64,000 bases of DNA from Algimonas ampicilliniresistens. GTDB lineage: Bacteria > Pseudomonadota > Alphaproteobacteria > Caulobacterales > Maricaulaceae. Location of the stretch: positions 1,364,001-1,428,000 of the forward strand of contig NZ_BSNK01000002.1 of NCBI RefSeq assembly GCF_030159955.1. Direction: 5' to 3'. Positions 54,146 to 63,806 of the stretch are shown piece after piece. Positions within the stretch are counted from its first letter, which is position 1. Each line of letters begins with the position of its first letter. Under the pieces are notes generated by a model, which had not been told where the DNA came from, ran no database searches, and was given only the letters and a program-made list of their open reading frames with translations. Both the position numbers and the translations under genes were made by a program.

Positions 54146-54880
54146 TTACGCCTTCGGGTCTTTTTTGTGTGGGTACGCAGCCCATAAATCGGGACGGCGC
54201 GCCTTTGTAATCTCTTCCATTTGTGCCCGTCGCCAGCGATCCACGGCTCCGTGGTCGCCAGATGTGAGCACCGCCGGGATTTCCCGACCTTCAAACTCGC
54301 GGGGCTTGGTATAGAGTGGATACTCCAACAAACCCGTCTCAAAACTCTCTTCATCGAGGCTTTCCGCGCTGCCGAGTACTCCGGGGAGCAGGCGCACGCA
54401 CGCTTCGATCATGGCCTGAGCGGCAACCTCTCCGCCCGCGAGAACAAAATCGCCAATGGAGATTTCCTCCATATTGCGCGATTCGATGACGCGTTCGTCG
54501 AGACCTTCGAACCGTCCGCAAAAGCAAACAAGACCCGGCCCGGCAGCAAGCTCTCTCACGCGGTTTTGCGTCAGTGGCCGGCCCCGAGGGGTCATGTATA
54601 GCAACGGGCGGTCCGCTAAGACCACGCTGTCGATAGCTTTGGCTGCGATGTCGGGCTTCAGGACAAGTCCTGCGCCGCCACCTGCCGGAGGGCCGTCAAC
54701 AGTGCGGTGCCTATTAGTGGAAAAGTCACGAATGTCTACTGTGTCAAGCTGCCAGAGACCGCTTTTTTCAGCACCTCCAATGATCGACGCCCCCAAAACG
54801 CCCGGAAACGCGTCCGGATAAAGGCTCAGCACGGTGGCGTGCCACGGCTTTGTGCCATCCATATGTGAGGTTTCGCTCAT
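54146..54880 (-). CDS. trmD: tRNA (guanine-N1)-methyltransferase TrmD
   Basis: TrmD methylates G37 of tRNAs with G36. The 244-residue SPOUT enzyme shows the knot: [37 protein letters not shown] and [20 protein letters not shown] (the deep trefoil knot), then [20 protein letters not shown]. Start ATG 54880. Upstream, at 54913-54953, lies a 15-bp perfect hairpin. rplS follows; rimM and rpsP are not in the window. Confidence 0.97.
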   Translation of the reverse strand: MSETSHMDGTKPWHATVLSLYPDAFPGVLGASIIGGAEKSGLWQLDTVDIRDFSTNRHRTVDGPPAGGGAGLVLKPDIAAKAIDSVVLADRPLLYMTPRGRPLTQNRVRELAAGPGLVCFCGRFEGLDERVIESRNMEEISIGDFVLAGGEVAAQAMIEACVRLLPGVLGSAESLDEESFETGLLEYPLYTKPREFEGREIPAVLTSGDHGAVDRWRRAQMEEITKARRPDLWAAYPHKKDPKA

Positions 54881-54912
54881 CGGCGGGCCTGTAGGGGACT
54901 GGGGCAGTTTGG

Positions 54913-54953
54913 GGAAGGGCGAAGACGCAAGGGGAGGTCGTCTTCGCCCTTCC
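54913..54953. promoter_or_regulatory. 15-bp perfect hairpin in the trmD-rplS leader region
   Basis: GGAAGGGCGAAGACG (54913-54927) is exactly complementary to CGTCTTCGCCCTTCC (54939-54953) around an 11-base loop. No T-run flanks it on either strand, so it is not a typical terminator. It is 33 bases ahead of the trmD start and could be a leader structure controlling this ribosomal-protein operon, or a processing or protein-binding site. The stem is seen directly; the role is inference. Confidence 0.6.
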
Positions 54954-55113
54954 GGGGATCTACGGAGTGGCCGAGATCAGCGAAGTGGAGAGGTTTGGGG
55001 GACATTCCATCTTCGCTCAATCAGTCTCTAGCAAACGTATTTAGGGTGCGGGGTCACAGCTGAGTCACAGCTTCGTTAGGGTCGCGTTAACCACGATCCG
55101 CCACGCTTTCAGT

Positions 55114-55584
55114 ATGCGAGGTTTGTTGCTCATACCGCTATGTTTAGGCCTATCAGCCTGCGCCAGTGCTGTTGGCGGATATGACTATACGTTCCAGCCG
55201 CAACCGGGGCAGGGTCAGTATGTTCGGCCTGCCTACCTCGATCCGGCACCCACACCGCGCCTTCCGGCCATCGATCCATGCCAATCGCAAATGTATTTGC
55301 CGCTGGTCGGCGTGAATGAAGGGGCGATCTATATTCCCGGATTACCAGGGCAGAAACGCATTATCCGCCCAGCCGTCTTTGAAGGCGCAGATAATGATTT
55401 CCTCAATGGGGAAATGATGAACGAGACCTATGTGCAGGTTCAAAATTATCTTCCGGGTCAGCAGCTTTACGCGCCATCGATCTCAGATGTGTCAGAACGA
55501 ATCACGATCGGGGTCGAGGACACATCCCGTTTGACGATTGAGCTCGACCGTGATGGCTATGTCCAAGAGATTCGCTGCGGCTGA
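55114..55584 (+). CDS. Lipoprotein with I78-inhibitor-like C-terminus
   Basis: This 156-residue protein has a lipobox (LSAC, Cys at 16) after MRGLLLIPLCLGL. Its mature part includes PAIDPCQSQMYLPLVGVNEG and SRLTIELDRDGYVQEIRCG, which resemble the Cys-bounded core of the peptidase-inhibitor I78 (elastase-inhibitor-like) family. A Gln/Pro-rich N-terminal linker (QPQPGQGQ) precedes. A periplasmic or outer-membrane inhibitor or structural role is possible. Its 3' end overlaps the convergent gene by 28 bases. Confidence 0.68.
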   Translation: MRGLLLIPLCLGLSACASAVGGYDYTFQPQPGQGQYVRPAYLDPAPTPRLPAIDPCQSQMYLPLVGVNEGAIYIPGLPGQKRIIRPAVFEGADNDFLNGEMMNETYVQVQNYLPGQQLYAPSISDVSERITIGVEDTSRLTIELDRDGYVQEIRCG

Positions 55585-56348
55585 TCCCCAAGAGTCTCCG
55601 TGAAAATAGGCATGGTTGATTCGTCAGATTGAGTGTGCGCGCGTTTCTCTTCGGCAATGACCTGCAATAATTTCACCTCCGGCTTAAAATTGTCGATTTG
55701 GCGGCAGGCGGGTCTGATCTTGCGCCGCACAGACTTGCTCATGATGGATCCGTACGTCGCGACAATTTGCTCGGGCGTTTGACGGCGTACGATCAGTGTC
55801 AAACAGGATGAAAACACCAAGGCGTTCTCAACAAGGCGCTGCGGCACTTTCCAAGCGGATAATTCCTCCGTCAGGGCGGGGAGGCATTGGGTCAGGGCGA
55901 AACCCTGCCGATAATAGGCGCATCCCGTCAGTCTGATCAGCGCGCGCTGAATAGCGGTCAGGGGAACCCCCGGATTGAACCGGACCATACGCTGCTCGAT
56001 CAACTGGAGTGCCAGACGGGAAATAAATTGTCCGGGCTCCTGCGCGCGGTCAGGATCGAAGGTGAGCGTGCTGCGGTCGTCGGACAGCGGTCTGGTAGAC
56101 GCTATAAGGCGCAGGTCGGTGGGGTCGATGGCCATGCCGTCCAAGATGGTCGCAAAACTGTCTTGCGCCCAATCTTGTACCGAACGTGTGTCGCGCTCAT
56201 CATAAACAATAGAATCAAGGCCCTGGCTTTTGTGCAGCGGCGAGGGAACTTGAGGTCGAGCTGGCAAGCCAGACTGGCGAATGAGGAACGCCAACGCTTC
56301 GAACATGATCAGTGCATCATCATCCCGGATTAGTCTCTGCTGGAACAT
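55557..56348 (-). CDS. Hypothetical protein, all-helical
   Basis: This 263-residue protein (start at ATG 56348, after AAGGACGAAGGG; the longer frame to 56387 has no ribosome site) lacks signal or transmembrane segments and is predicted mostly helical. It contains five Cys, of which two are in RLTGCAYYRQGFALTQCLPA. I recognise no family. It converges with the I78-like lipoprotein (28-base overlap) and precedes the ABC-F gene by transcription opposite to ndk. Function unknown. Confidence 0.55.
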   Translation of the reverse strand: MFQQRLIRDDDALIMFEALAFLIRQSGLPARPQVPSPLHKSQGLDSIVYDERDTRSVQDWAQDSFATILDGMAIDPTDLRLIASTRPLSDDRSTLTFDPDRAQEPGQFISRLALQLIEQRMVRFNPGVPLTAIQRALIRLTGCAYYRQGFALTQCLPALTEELSAWKVPQRLVENALVFSSCLTLIVRRQTPEQIVATYGSIMSKSVRRKIRPACRQIDNFKPEVKLLQVIAEEKRAHTQSDESTMPIFTETLGDQPQRISWT

Positions 56349-56466
56349 AAGCCCTTCGTCCTTCTGCGCCCCCGCGCGCGCGACCATCGCAGAAAATATG
56401 GCGGAATGCGGGCAAAGATTGGGATCACGGTAAACAGCGTCTCAATGACGCTGGGAGCACAGTTCT

Positions 56467-58350
56467 TTAAAGATCTGCGTCTTGTTCAGCGGCTTCATAG
56501 GCGGCGAGGGCTTCAAGCCATTGATTTTCTAACTCATCGACCCGCTTTGCTGTCAGCCCACGGTCAATGCCGAGTTGCACGGCATGTTCTGGATCACGAT
56601 CAAACAGGCCCGGTTCGGCAAGCTCGGCGTCGATAGACTTGATGGTTGCAGTCGCCTTGTCGAGATCGCGTTCAAGGGTCGCCGCTTTTTTCTTTAGCGG
56701 TGCGATGGCCTTGCGCGCGTCGGCCCGAGCTTTGCGTTCATCGGCCTTGGACGGCCCCGTATCGACTTTGGGTTTCTTATCTGGGCGCGCGCGTTCAACC
56801 TGCATTTCGCGGTAATCGTCCAACGTGCCTTCATAGGGCGTCACCGTGCCGCCATTGACCATCCACAAACGATCCGTCGTGGCTTCCAGCAGCGCCCGAT
56901 CATGGCTGATCAGCAGTACAGCGCCGGAATAGTTGTTCAACGCACGGACCAATTCTTCACGGCTATCAATGTCGAGGTGATTGGTCGGTTCGTCGAGCAC
57001 GAGAAGGTGCGGTTTGTGGAAACCGATGAGTGAAAATAATAGTCGCGCTTTTTCTCCCCCTGACAGATCGCCCGCCGGCGTCTCGGCATTTTTGGCCCCG
57101 AGCCCGAATTGTGCCAGCCGGGACCTCCGCTCCGCTTCGGTTGCATCGGGCATAAGCTCGACGACATGGTCGTAAGCGGACGCCGATTCGTTCAACGCAT
57201 CGACCTCATGCTGCGCGAAATATCCAACACGCATTTTCCGATGTGCACGGATGCGACCCTCTTGGGCTTTCAGAATAGCCAACAAGCCCTTCGCGAAAGT
57301 CGATTTCCCTTCACCGTTGCGGCCCAGCAGACCGATCCGGTCATCCGGATCGACCGTCAGGTTGAGATTGCGCAGGATTGTCGTCTCGCCATAGCCAAGC
57401 GCGGCTTCGTCAAAGCGCACCATGGGCGGGGAGAGCATCCGTTCTGGCCCGTTCAGGTCGATGGGCGCGATGGGTTCGCTAACCAAGGTCGCGATGGGCT
57501 CCATCTTTTCTAGGCGCTTGACCCGGCTTTGCGCTTGTTTGGCTTTGGAGGCTTTAGCCTTGAAGCGGGTGACAAAGGCTTCCAGTTTGCGGCGTTCATC
57601 TTCCTGTTTGGCGATGAGGGCCATATCAAGACGGTTGCGCTCGGCCAGACGCCGCTGAAACCGCTCATAATTGCCCGCATACATCGTCATCTTGCCATAT
57701 TGCAGGTGGGCGATGTGAGTAACGGCGGTGTTGAGGAAGTCACGATCGTGCGAAATCACGAAAATCGTGCCGCGATATTTGCGGATATGGGTTTCCAGCC
57801 AAAGCGCGCCTTCAATATCGAGATAGTTCGTCGGCTCATCAAGCAGCAGCATGTCTGGCTGCGCGAACAGCATGGCGGCCAGTGCGACGCGCATGCGCCA
57901 ACCGCCTGAGAAATCGGCACAGGGGCGGAGTTGGTCGGGCCCGTCAAAGCCGAGCCCTGATAAGATCGATCCGGCCCGGGCTTCCGCCGTATAGGCATCA
58001 ATATCGCCCAGCCGTGTATGGATCTGCGCGATGCGCATCGGATCGGTCGCCGTTTCGGCTTCCGACATGAGGGCGACGCGTTCCGTATCAGCCGCCAGAA
58101 CTGTCTCCATCAGGCTTTCAGGCCCGCTCGGCACTTCCTGATCGACACAGCCCAGACGCATATTCTGGCGCATGGTGATGGCGCCGTCGTCCGCGCCGAT
58201 TTCACCCTTGATCAAGCGGAACAGGGTCGACTTGCCGGTCCCGTTGCGCCCGACCAACCCGACCTTCTGGCCTTGGTCGATGGCGAGGGTCGCTTGTTCA
58301 AAGAGCGGTCGCCCTTCAATCCGGTATGTCAGGTCATTGATGTGAAGCAT
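56467..58350 (-). CDS. ABC-F family ATPase (Uup/Ettα-like translation or DNA factor)
   Basis: This 627-residue soluble protein has two ABC ATPase domains without transmembrane segments. Domain 1 has Walker A GRNGTGKST (about 36-44), signature FSGGWRMR and Walker B LLLDEPTNYLD. Domain 2 has GRNGEGKST (about 325-333), signature LSGGEKARL and LLVLDEPTNHLD. The inter-domain linker (about 240-290) is basic and helical, and a C-terminal coiled coil with charged Lys/Glu repeats follows, as in Uup/YheS-type proteins. Members act on ribosomes or DNA, often in stress. Which ABC-F subgroup applies is not settled by eye. Confidence 0.88.
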   Translation of the reverse strand: MLHINDLTYRIEGRPLFEQATLAIDQGQKVGLVGRNGTGKSTLFRLIKGEIGADDGAITMRQNMRLGCVDQEVPSGPESLMETVLAADTERVALMSEAETATDPMRIAQIHTRLGDIDAYTAEARAGSILSGLGFDGPDQLRPCADFSGGWRMRVALAAMLFAQPDMLLLDEPTNYLDIEGALWLETHIRKYRGTIFVISHDRDFLNTAVTHIAHLQYGKMTMYAGNYERFQRRLAERNRLDMALIAKQEDERRKLEAFVTRFKAKASKAKQAQSRVKRLEKMEPIATLVSEPIAPIDLNGPERMLSPPMVRFDEAALGYGETTILRNLNLTVDPDDRIGLLGRNGEGKSTFAKGLLAILKAQEGRIRAHRKMRVGYFAQHEVDALNESASAYDHVVELMPDATEAERRSRLAQFGLGAKNAETPAGDLSGGEKARLLFSLIGFHKPHLLVLDEPTNHLDIDSREELVRALNNYSGAVLLISHDRALLEATTDRLWMVNGGTVTPYEGTLDDYREMQVERARPDKKPKVDTGPSKADERKARADARKAIAPLKKKAATLERDLDKATATIKSIDAELAEPGLFDRDPEHAVQLGIDRGLTAKRVDELENQWLEALAAYEAAEQDADL

Positions 58351-58439
58351 TTCAGCGCGCCGCTAACATGGGTTGAATTGCGGGTCATCCCGGATTAGGG
58401 GCCGCGCAAATTTCATCACTGCCAACAAAGGATGACACC

Positions 58440-58862
58440 ATGGCCGTGCAACGCACTTTTTCTATTATCAAACCCGACGCGACTAAGCGTAATCTGACCG
58501 GTAAGGTCAATGCCATGATCGAAGACGCTGGTCTTCGCATTGTCGGCCAACGCCGCGTTCACTTGAGCGAAGCTCAAGCCAAGCGCTTCTACGAAGTTCA
58601 TGCCGAGCGTCCATTTTACGGTGACTTGGTCAACTTCATGACCTCTGGCCCGGTTGTCGTGCAAGTTCTGGAAGGCGAAAACGCCATTGCTGCTTACCGT
58701 GACGTGATGGGCGCAACGAACCCATCCGAAGCTAAGCCTGGCACAATCCGCGCAGCGTTTGCTGAGAGCATTGATGCGAACACAGTCCACGGTTCAGACG
58801 CTCCTGAAACGGCCGCTGAAGAAATCGCTCAGTTCTTCACAGACGATCAGATCGTCGGCTAA
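58440..58862 (+). CDS. ndk: Nucleoside diphosphate kinase
   Basis: NDK equilibrates nucleoside di- and triphosphates. The 140-residue protein has [55 protein letters not shown] and [12 protein letters not shown] with the catalytic His (about 117). ATG 58440 follows AAAGGA. It is convergent with the TadG-like gene, separated by a bidirectional terminator. Confidence 0.98.
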   Translation: MAVQRTFSIIKPDATKRNLTGKVNAMIEDAGLRIVGQRRVHLSEAQAKRFYEVHAERPFYGDLVNFMTSGPVVVQVLEGENAIAAYRDVMGATNPSEAKPGTIRAAFAESIDANTVHGSDAPETAAEEIAQFFTDDQIVG

Positions 58863-58884
58863 GCAGGCCTCGCATAACCAAACA

Positions 58885-58915
58885 AAAAGGCCGGGGTGAC
58901 CCGGCCTTTTCTTTT
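58885..58915. terminator. Bidirectional rho-independent terminator after ndk
   Basis: GGCCGGG (58889-58895) pairs with CCCGGCC (58900-58906) with a GTGA loop, with A-run on the left and TTTTCTTTT on the right. It ends ndk and the convergent TadG-like gene. Confidence 0.92.
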
Positions 58916-58937
58916 GCGATATCGTCCGCGTCTGAGA

Positions 58938-60443
58938 TCAGGATTTGATGCGGATCACCTCAGATACGATTTCTTCGCCAATGGTTGTGAAAGCCTGATT
59001 CAGGTCTTCCGCATTCTCCGCAGCAATAAAATAGTCTGGACCGCTCGCGCATTCCTCGAGGAAACTATACGCGATCTGTGTTGAACTTGAGTTTTGCCAA
59101 ACAGTGCCCCAGCCACCGTCGCCATAGGTTCCCTCTTCTAAGGCGAAACCGATCGTATAGACTGTGGCGCCAGCGTCTTTCATTTCCTGACAATATCCGA
59201 GCGTTTCCTCATTATCGGGCAGGGTCTTGCGATATTCGATCCAAGCATAGTCATAGGCTTTGTTCTTATTCCAATAGCCCACAGATCCAGATGGCTTATT
59301 GGTTTGCGTCTTTTCTTCGGTGTAGCAGTTCCATTTCCATTTCTTGTTTTTGTGCTTCTTCTTGAATGTGCAACGTTCCCGGCGCCAAATGCCTCCGCCA
59401 GATGCTTGAACCACTTGACTGCCATTATTATTATTTACGCCATCGGTCATGAAGACCACATATTTCAGGGGCGTCTTGCCATTCGCGGCATGGTGGATCG
59501 CATCTTCGCTTTTGATCCAGTTTTTCGCACTTTTCATGGAAGTGGATGAGTTCGTACCGCCGCCGGCGCTCATGGAATTAACGTCAGACTTGGACAGCAG
59601 TTGCCACTTCATCGTCTTGGTACGTGAACTAATAGTGCTTGTATTATAAGCGAGCATGCCAGTCCGCACGATCTTGGGTTTAGACCCACTTTGATCGCCG
59701 ACCAGAGTGCCGAGGTTGTCCATGAAGCCATTGACTGAGGTTTTGAGCGCGCTGATTCGCTGGACAGCGCCCGCCGGGGGTTTCCATTCACCATTCCCAT
59801 TGCCGTTCCCATTACCGTTTTTTACATAAGGCTTGTCGTGCCACTTCATGGAACCGGAATTGTCCAATACCAGGGCGACGGATGCGACATCAGCCAATTG
59901 TGAGGCTTCAAAACTCACGGTCGCCTGAGTTGAAAAATCCAACTGGTCGAAGCCCATGATGCTAGAAAATGTTGTGTTAGTCTTACCTCGAACGGTCACG
60001 ACCGCTTCGCGTGTCACCTCATCATAAGTCACGTTGACATTCACGTCATCAGCACCGCCATTGACCCAACCTTGTAGATCATACCCTAGTGATGCTGCGG
60101 AATGTGTACCGGGTGGAACACCGCCATTCGATCCATCCGGAATCTCCCCATGCTTTTTCATATAAATGGCTGCGCTGAGCGCCACGGCGTCAGCAATTTG
60201 CTGTGACCTTGCTGTGGAGGACGATGCCATGGTGTAATCAATGGCGGCTCCGGTAATGGCCAAGATGGCTGTGATGCCAATCGACGCCATGATCGCGACG
60301 TTCCCGCCCTCAGAGGTCGTGAAATCTCGCGCCATGCGTGAGGATGGCTTTCCGCCAATCTGTCTGACGAACCGCCTGAAGCCAGTAATGTGGCCAGATG
60401 TTTTGGTTGGGGTGTGCCCAAGCTGATGAGAAGATTCAGTCAT
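58938..60443 (-). CDS. TadG-like pilus/surface protein with von Willebrand A domain
   Basis: This 501-residue protein has a TadE/G-type N-terminal segment: a basic stretch, then a hydrophobic helix (about 49-70, GNVAIMASIGITAILAITGA) ending in IDYTMASSSTARSQQ, typical of the Tad pseudopilin-like class. A vWA domain follows from about 185, with the MIDAS signature LDNSGSMKWHD (DxSGS). A GNGNGNGN-type tract (about 211-218) is inserted near the MIDAS site. Tad proteins assemble Flp pili or attach to surfaces; no other tad gene is within the window. Confidence 0.82.
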   Translation of the reverse strand: MTESSHQLGHTPTKTSGHITGFRRFVRQIGGKPSSRMARDFTTSEGGNVAIMASIGITAILAITGAAIDYTMASSSTARSQQIADAVALSAAIYMKKHGEIPDGSNGGVPPGTHSAASLGYDLQGWVNGGADDVNVNVTYDEVTREAVVTVRGKTNTTFSSIMGFDQLDFSTQATVSFEASQLADVASVALVLDNSGSMKWHDKPYVKNGNGNGNGNGEWKPPAGAVQRISALKTSVNGFMDNLGTLVGDQSGSKPKIVRTGMLAYNTSTISSRTKTMKWQLLSKSDVNSMSAGGGTNSSTSMKSAKNWIKSEDAIHHAANGKTPLKYVVFMTDGVNNNNGSQVVQASGGGIWRRERCTFKKKHKNKKWKWNCYTEEKTQTNKPSGSVGYWNKNKAYDYAWIEYRKTLPDNEETLGYCQEMKDAGATVYTIGFALEEGTYGDGGWGTVWQNSSSTQIAYSFLEECASGPDYFIAAENAEDLNQAFTTIGEEIVSEVIRIKS

Positions 60444-60502
60444 GGACGAATATATAGGTCAACTATGTTTCAGCGGTGTTGCGAAACAGGGTTAAAGCTT
60501 CG

Positions 60503-61108
60503 CTATAACTGGCGTGCCAACACGTCTTTTGCCGCAGTAGCGAGCGCTCTCGGGTAGAGGATTAATTCGCGCGCCAACACACGCTCCATCAAGCTATCTT
60601 CAGTGTCTTGCGGCGTGATGTTGACCGTTTCGTGGTCGATCACGCTGCCACCATCTACCTCGCTAACGACCCAATGGACGGAGGCTCCAGCGACCGTATC
60701 TCCGGCCTCCAAGGCACGTCTATGCGTGTGCAAACCCTTATATTTTGGCAGTAGAGACGGGTGGATATTGATGAGGCGACTGTCCCAGCGCGCGACAAAC
60801 CAATTTGTGAGAACCCGCATAAAGCCTGCGCAGGCGACGAACTCAATATTATGGTCGTTCAGCGCCGCGTCCAATTCGCGCTCGAACGCCTCGCGTGTCT
60901 CGAAGTCTTTGTGGTCGATAGCAAGGGCTTTGACGCCCGCTGCATCAGCTCGGCGAAGTCCCTCTGCTTCGGGCTTGTTTGAGATGACTAGACGGATGTC
61001 GGCAGGATAGTCAGATTGCTGCGCAGCGTTTACGAGCGCCATCATGTTCGAGCCGCGTCCTGAAATCAGAACCGCCGTGCGCAGTCTTCGAGGCACGGAA
61101 GGTGTCAT
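60503..61108 (-). CDS. purN: Phosphoribosylglycinamide formyltransferase
   Basis: PurN formylates GAR using 10-formyl-THF. The 201-residue protein has [17 protein letters not shown] (about 12-28), CAGFMRVL, the catalytic [17 protein letters not shown] (Asn/His) and the Asp in [13 protein letters not shown]. Its start overlaps the purM stop by 4 bases, making a purM-purN operon, the usual arrangement. Confidence 0.97.
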   Translation of the reverse strand: MTPSVPRRLRTAVLISGRGSNMMALVNAAQQSDYPADIRLVISNKPEAEGLRRADAAGVKALAIDHKDFETREAFERELDAALNDHNIEFVACAGFMRVLTNWFVARWDSRLINIHPSLLPKYKGLHTHRRALEAGDTVAGASVHWVVSEVDGGSVIDHETVNITPQDTEDSLMERVLARELILYPRALATAAKDVLARQL

Positions 61109-62121
61109 GCCGCGCGCAATTCTCCGATGACATGGGCTGCTATGCCGGAGGGGTCGAGTTTGGACAGAACATCCATTACAGACTCAGGTTTCACGCATAG
61201 AACCAGTCCAATGCCGCAATTAAAGGCGCGGCGCATCTCGGCCTCCTCGATGCCGCCTGTGTCTTGCAGCCAGCGGAACACAGAAGGGCGGTCCCAAGCG
61301 TCAAAGTCGAACTCCGCCGTCAGGTGATCCGGCAGCATACGCGGGACATTATCGGTCAAACCACCGCCTGTAATATGGGCTAGTCCTAAGATGTCGCCGA
61401 GTACCGGTTTTGCGGCGTCGACATAGATGGTTGTCGGCGCGAGCAACGCTTCACCCAGAGTGCCATCGCCAAAGGGTGAGGGGTCTGCAAAAGATAGCCC
61501 AGACCGTTCGACCACACGCCTAATTAGCGAATAGCCGTTTGAATGCGGTCCGGACGATTCGAGCCCAATCAGCACATCGCCAACCGCCATTTTTTCTATC
61601 AGAGGCAGCATCCGGTCACGCTCGACCGCGCCGACCACAAACCCAGCCAAGTCAAACTCGCCGTCTGCATACATGCCCGGCATCTCGGCCGTTTCGCCGC
61701 CAATCAGCGCGGCGCCTGCCTGGCGACACCCTTCCGCAATGCCAGACACGACAGCGGCTGCGCTCTCCACGTCAAGCTTTCCAGTCGCGAAATAGTCGAG
61801 AAAGAAGAGCGGTTCCGCGCCTTGTGCCAACACGTCATTGACGCACATGGCGACCAGATCGATTCCAACTGTGTCGACCTTGCCCGTTTCGATGGCGACT
61901 TTGAGCTTCGTTCCGACGCCGTCCGTACCGGAGACAAGCACCGGATCGTTAAATCCGGCTGCTTTTAGGTCGAAGACGCCACCAAAGCCGCCGATCGTGC
62001 CGTCCGCCCCGGGGCGGCGTGTACTTTTCACCATGGGCTTGATGCGGTCGACGAGGGCGTCCCCCGCATCAATGTCCACGCCGGCGTCCTTATAGGACAG
62101 AGGTTTGGTCGGTTTTGTCAT
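61105..62121 (-). CDS. purM: Phosphoribosylformylglycinamidine cyclo-ligase
   Basis: PurM closes the imidazole ring to AIR. The 338-residue protein has [55 protein letters not shown] and [15 protein letters not shown], as expected. ATG 62121 is chosen: a longer frame to 62184 has no ribosome site and adds 21 residues. It is divergent from the DUF2066 gene. Confidence 0.97.
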   Translation of the reverse strand: MTKPTKPLSYKDAGVDIDAGDALVDRIKPMVKSTRRPGADGTIGGFGGVFDLKAAGFNDPVLVSGTDGVGTKLKVAIETGKVDTVGIDLVAMCVNDVLAQGAEPLFFLDYFATGKLDVESAAAVVSGIAEGCRQAGAALIGGETAEMPGMYADGEFDLAGFVVGAVERDRMLPLIEKMAVGDVLIGLESSGPHSNGYSLIRRVVERSGLSFADPSPFGDGTLGEALLAPTTIYVDAAKPVLGDILGLAHITGGGLTDNVPRMLPDHLTAEFDFDAWDRPSVFRWLQDTGGIEEAEMRRAFNCGIGLVLCVKPESVMDVLSKLDPSGIAAHVIGELRAA

Positions 62122-62208
62122 GGGTTCGCGATGTGTGCCAAAAACGCCGCAATCGCAAGCAATGAGGCGCGACCTTTTCCACAACGCAAAGCCTGCTATA
62201 GCCGCCCT

Positions 62209-63174
62209 ATGAAATTATTCGTCACTGCCCTTGTCGCCAGCCTCCTGGCGCTGCCTGCCCTTGCCGCTGATCCCTTCACGGTCGCCAAGGTCCCGGTCGA
62301 TGCTCGGGCGGACTCAGCTATCCAGGCGCAAACCCGTGCGATCGGCAATGGTCAGATCACCGCGGCCCGTCTGTTGCTTGATCGGCTGACGTTGGAAAGT
62401 GAGCGATCCGCGCGCGGTTTGCCGCCTATGACGATTGAGGTGGTCGGACCATTGATAAGAGGTTTGTCGATTGACAATGAACGGCGTTCCGCGACTCGTT
62501 ATCTTGGGGATGTCTCGATTTCCTTCAATCCATCGGCTGTGCAGACGCTTTTGCGCAGTTCTGGTCTGACCATGGTCACCAGTCAGGCCCGTGAACGGCT
62601 GGCTTTACCGATCGGGGTCGGTCTCGACGGTTCCTTGGCCACAGATCTATTGTCAGGTCGCTATGCCCATGCGCTCACGCCGATCAAAGTGCCGAGCGAA
62701 GAAGATATGGCGTTTCTATATGAAGAACCGTCCAATGCCCGCCTGCAGGAACTGGCGACTCGCTATGGCGTCAATCAAGTTCTGATTATTCGCCCCCAAG
62801 GCGGAGGCAATCTTCAGGCGACCGATCTATCACTCGATACGGGTGCACGGCGTAGCTTAAACGCCAGTGGCGGCATGGCCGGTTTGGTCGCGCGTATGGA
62901 GGCGGATTGGAAAGCCGATGCCGCTGTGCCGAGCGACAGCGCTCAAACGTCTGCGGTGACTGTCCTTTATGGGTCTATGGATGAGTGGCAGGGCCTGCAG
63001 CAGGCCATCAATAACTCAGCGCAAGTTCGCGACGCGCGTCTTGATGCTTTGTCTAAAGATGGCGCCTTGATGAGCTTGAGTTATGGCAGCCTTGATCGCT
63101 TAGCGGCGGAAATGGCGCAAAAAGGCGTGCGCGTAATCGATGACCCAAGATTGGGTCTCGTTATCCGTCGGTAG
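62209..63174 (+). CDS. Exported DUF2066 domain protein
   Basis: This 321-residue protein has a signal peptide ([20 protein letters not shown]) and a mature chain with a DUF2066-type pattern: [16 protein letters not shown] and [27 protein letters not shown]. It ends 14 bases before hdaA, and a DUF2066 gene next to hdaA is a common alphaproteobacterial arrangement, in my recollection. Function of the family is unknown. ATG 62209 is the start; a longer frame would read from 62131. Confidence 0.78.
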   Translation: MKLFVTALVASLLALPALAADPFTVAKVPVDARADSAIQAQTRAIGNGQITAARLLLDRLTLESERSARGLPPMTIEVVGPLIRGLSIDNERRSATRYLGDVSISFNPSAVQTLLRSSGLTMVTSQARERLALPIGVGLDGSLATDLLSGRYAHALTPIKVPSEEDMAFLYEEPSNARLQELATRYGVNQVLIIRPQGGGNLQATDLSLDTGARRSLNASGGMAGLVARMEADWKADAAVPSDSAQTSAVTVLYGSMDEWQGLQQAINNSAQVRDARLDALSKDGALMSLSYGSLDRLAAEMAQKGVRVIDDPRLGLVIRR

Positions 63175-63188
63175 CCCGTCAGGGATCT

Positions 63189-63806
63189 ATGGTGCCTATC
63201 CGCCAAATTCCGTTTGATCTGGCACCGGAGCCGGACTTCACCTTCGAGACATTCATCGAAGCGCCCTCCAATACGGGGGCGTTTAACGTTGTGCGCGCTT
63301 GGCCCGCTTGGCCCGCGCCCGCAATGATGTTGCTAGGCCCGGAAGGGACGGGAAAGACCCATCTCGGTGAAGCGTGGCTCAAACAATCCCACGGCGTTTT
63401 TCTAGATGACGCACATGCGCGAACGGAAGACGATCTGTTCGCTTTTATCAATCGAGCGTTGCGCGGTGAGATTTCTGGCTTGTTGCTCGCCTCTCGCGTG
63501 CCGCCGAACGAGTGGGGCGTCAGCCTGCCAGATCTGCGCTCTCGGCTCTCTGCGATGCCGATTATTCAATTGCATGAACCTGACGATGACAGTCTTCGCC
63601 CGATAACAAGCGCCTTGTTCCAGCGCCGTGGACGTGAGGTAACGACCGATGTTGTTGATTATCTCTTAAAATATACGGACCGAAGCGTCCCAGCTCTGCG
63701 GGCAACAATCCGCCTGATCGATGAGACAGCTTCAAGTGCAAAGGCGGATGTCACCAAGGCCTTTACGGGAAAAGTTCTGCGCGAAAACGGTGACCTGTTC
63801 GACTAG
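63189..63806 (+). CDS. hdaA: HdaA, DnaA-homolog inactivator of DnaA
   Basis: This 205-residue AAA+ protein resembles the ATPase part of DnaA and lacks the DNA-binding domain, as in Hda/HdaA. It has Walker A LLGPEGTGKTHLGE (about 54-67), a degenerate Walker B region (VFLDDAHARTEDDLFAF) and a Sensor-like SRVPPNEWG. HdaA stimulates DnaA-ATP hydrolysis to prevent re-initiation. Its stop (TAG 63804-63806) overlaps the stop of the convergent SDR gene. Start ATG 63189. Confidence 0.9.
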   Translation: MVPIRQIPFDLAPEPDFTFETFIEAPSNTGAFNVVRAWPAWPAPAMMLLGPEGTGKTHLGEAWLKQSHGVFLDDAHARTEDDLFAFINRALRGEISGLLLASRVPPNEWGVSLPDLRSRLSAMPIIQLHEPDDDSLRPITSALFQRRGREVTTDVVDYLLKYTDRSVPALRATIRLIDETASSAKADVTKAFTGKVLRENGDLFD

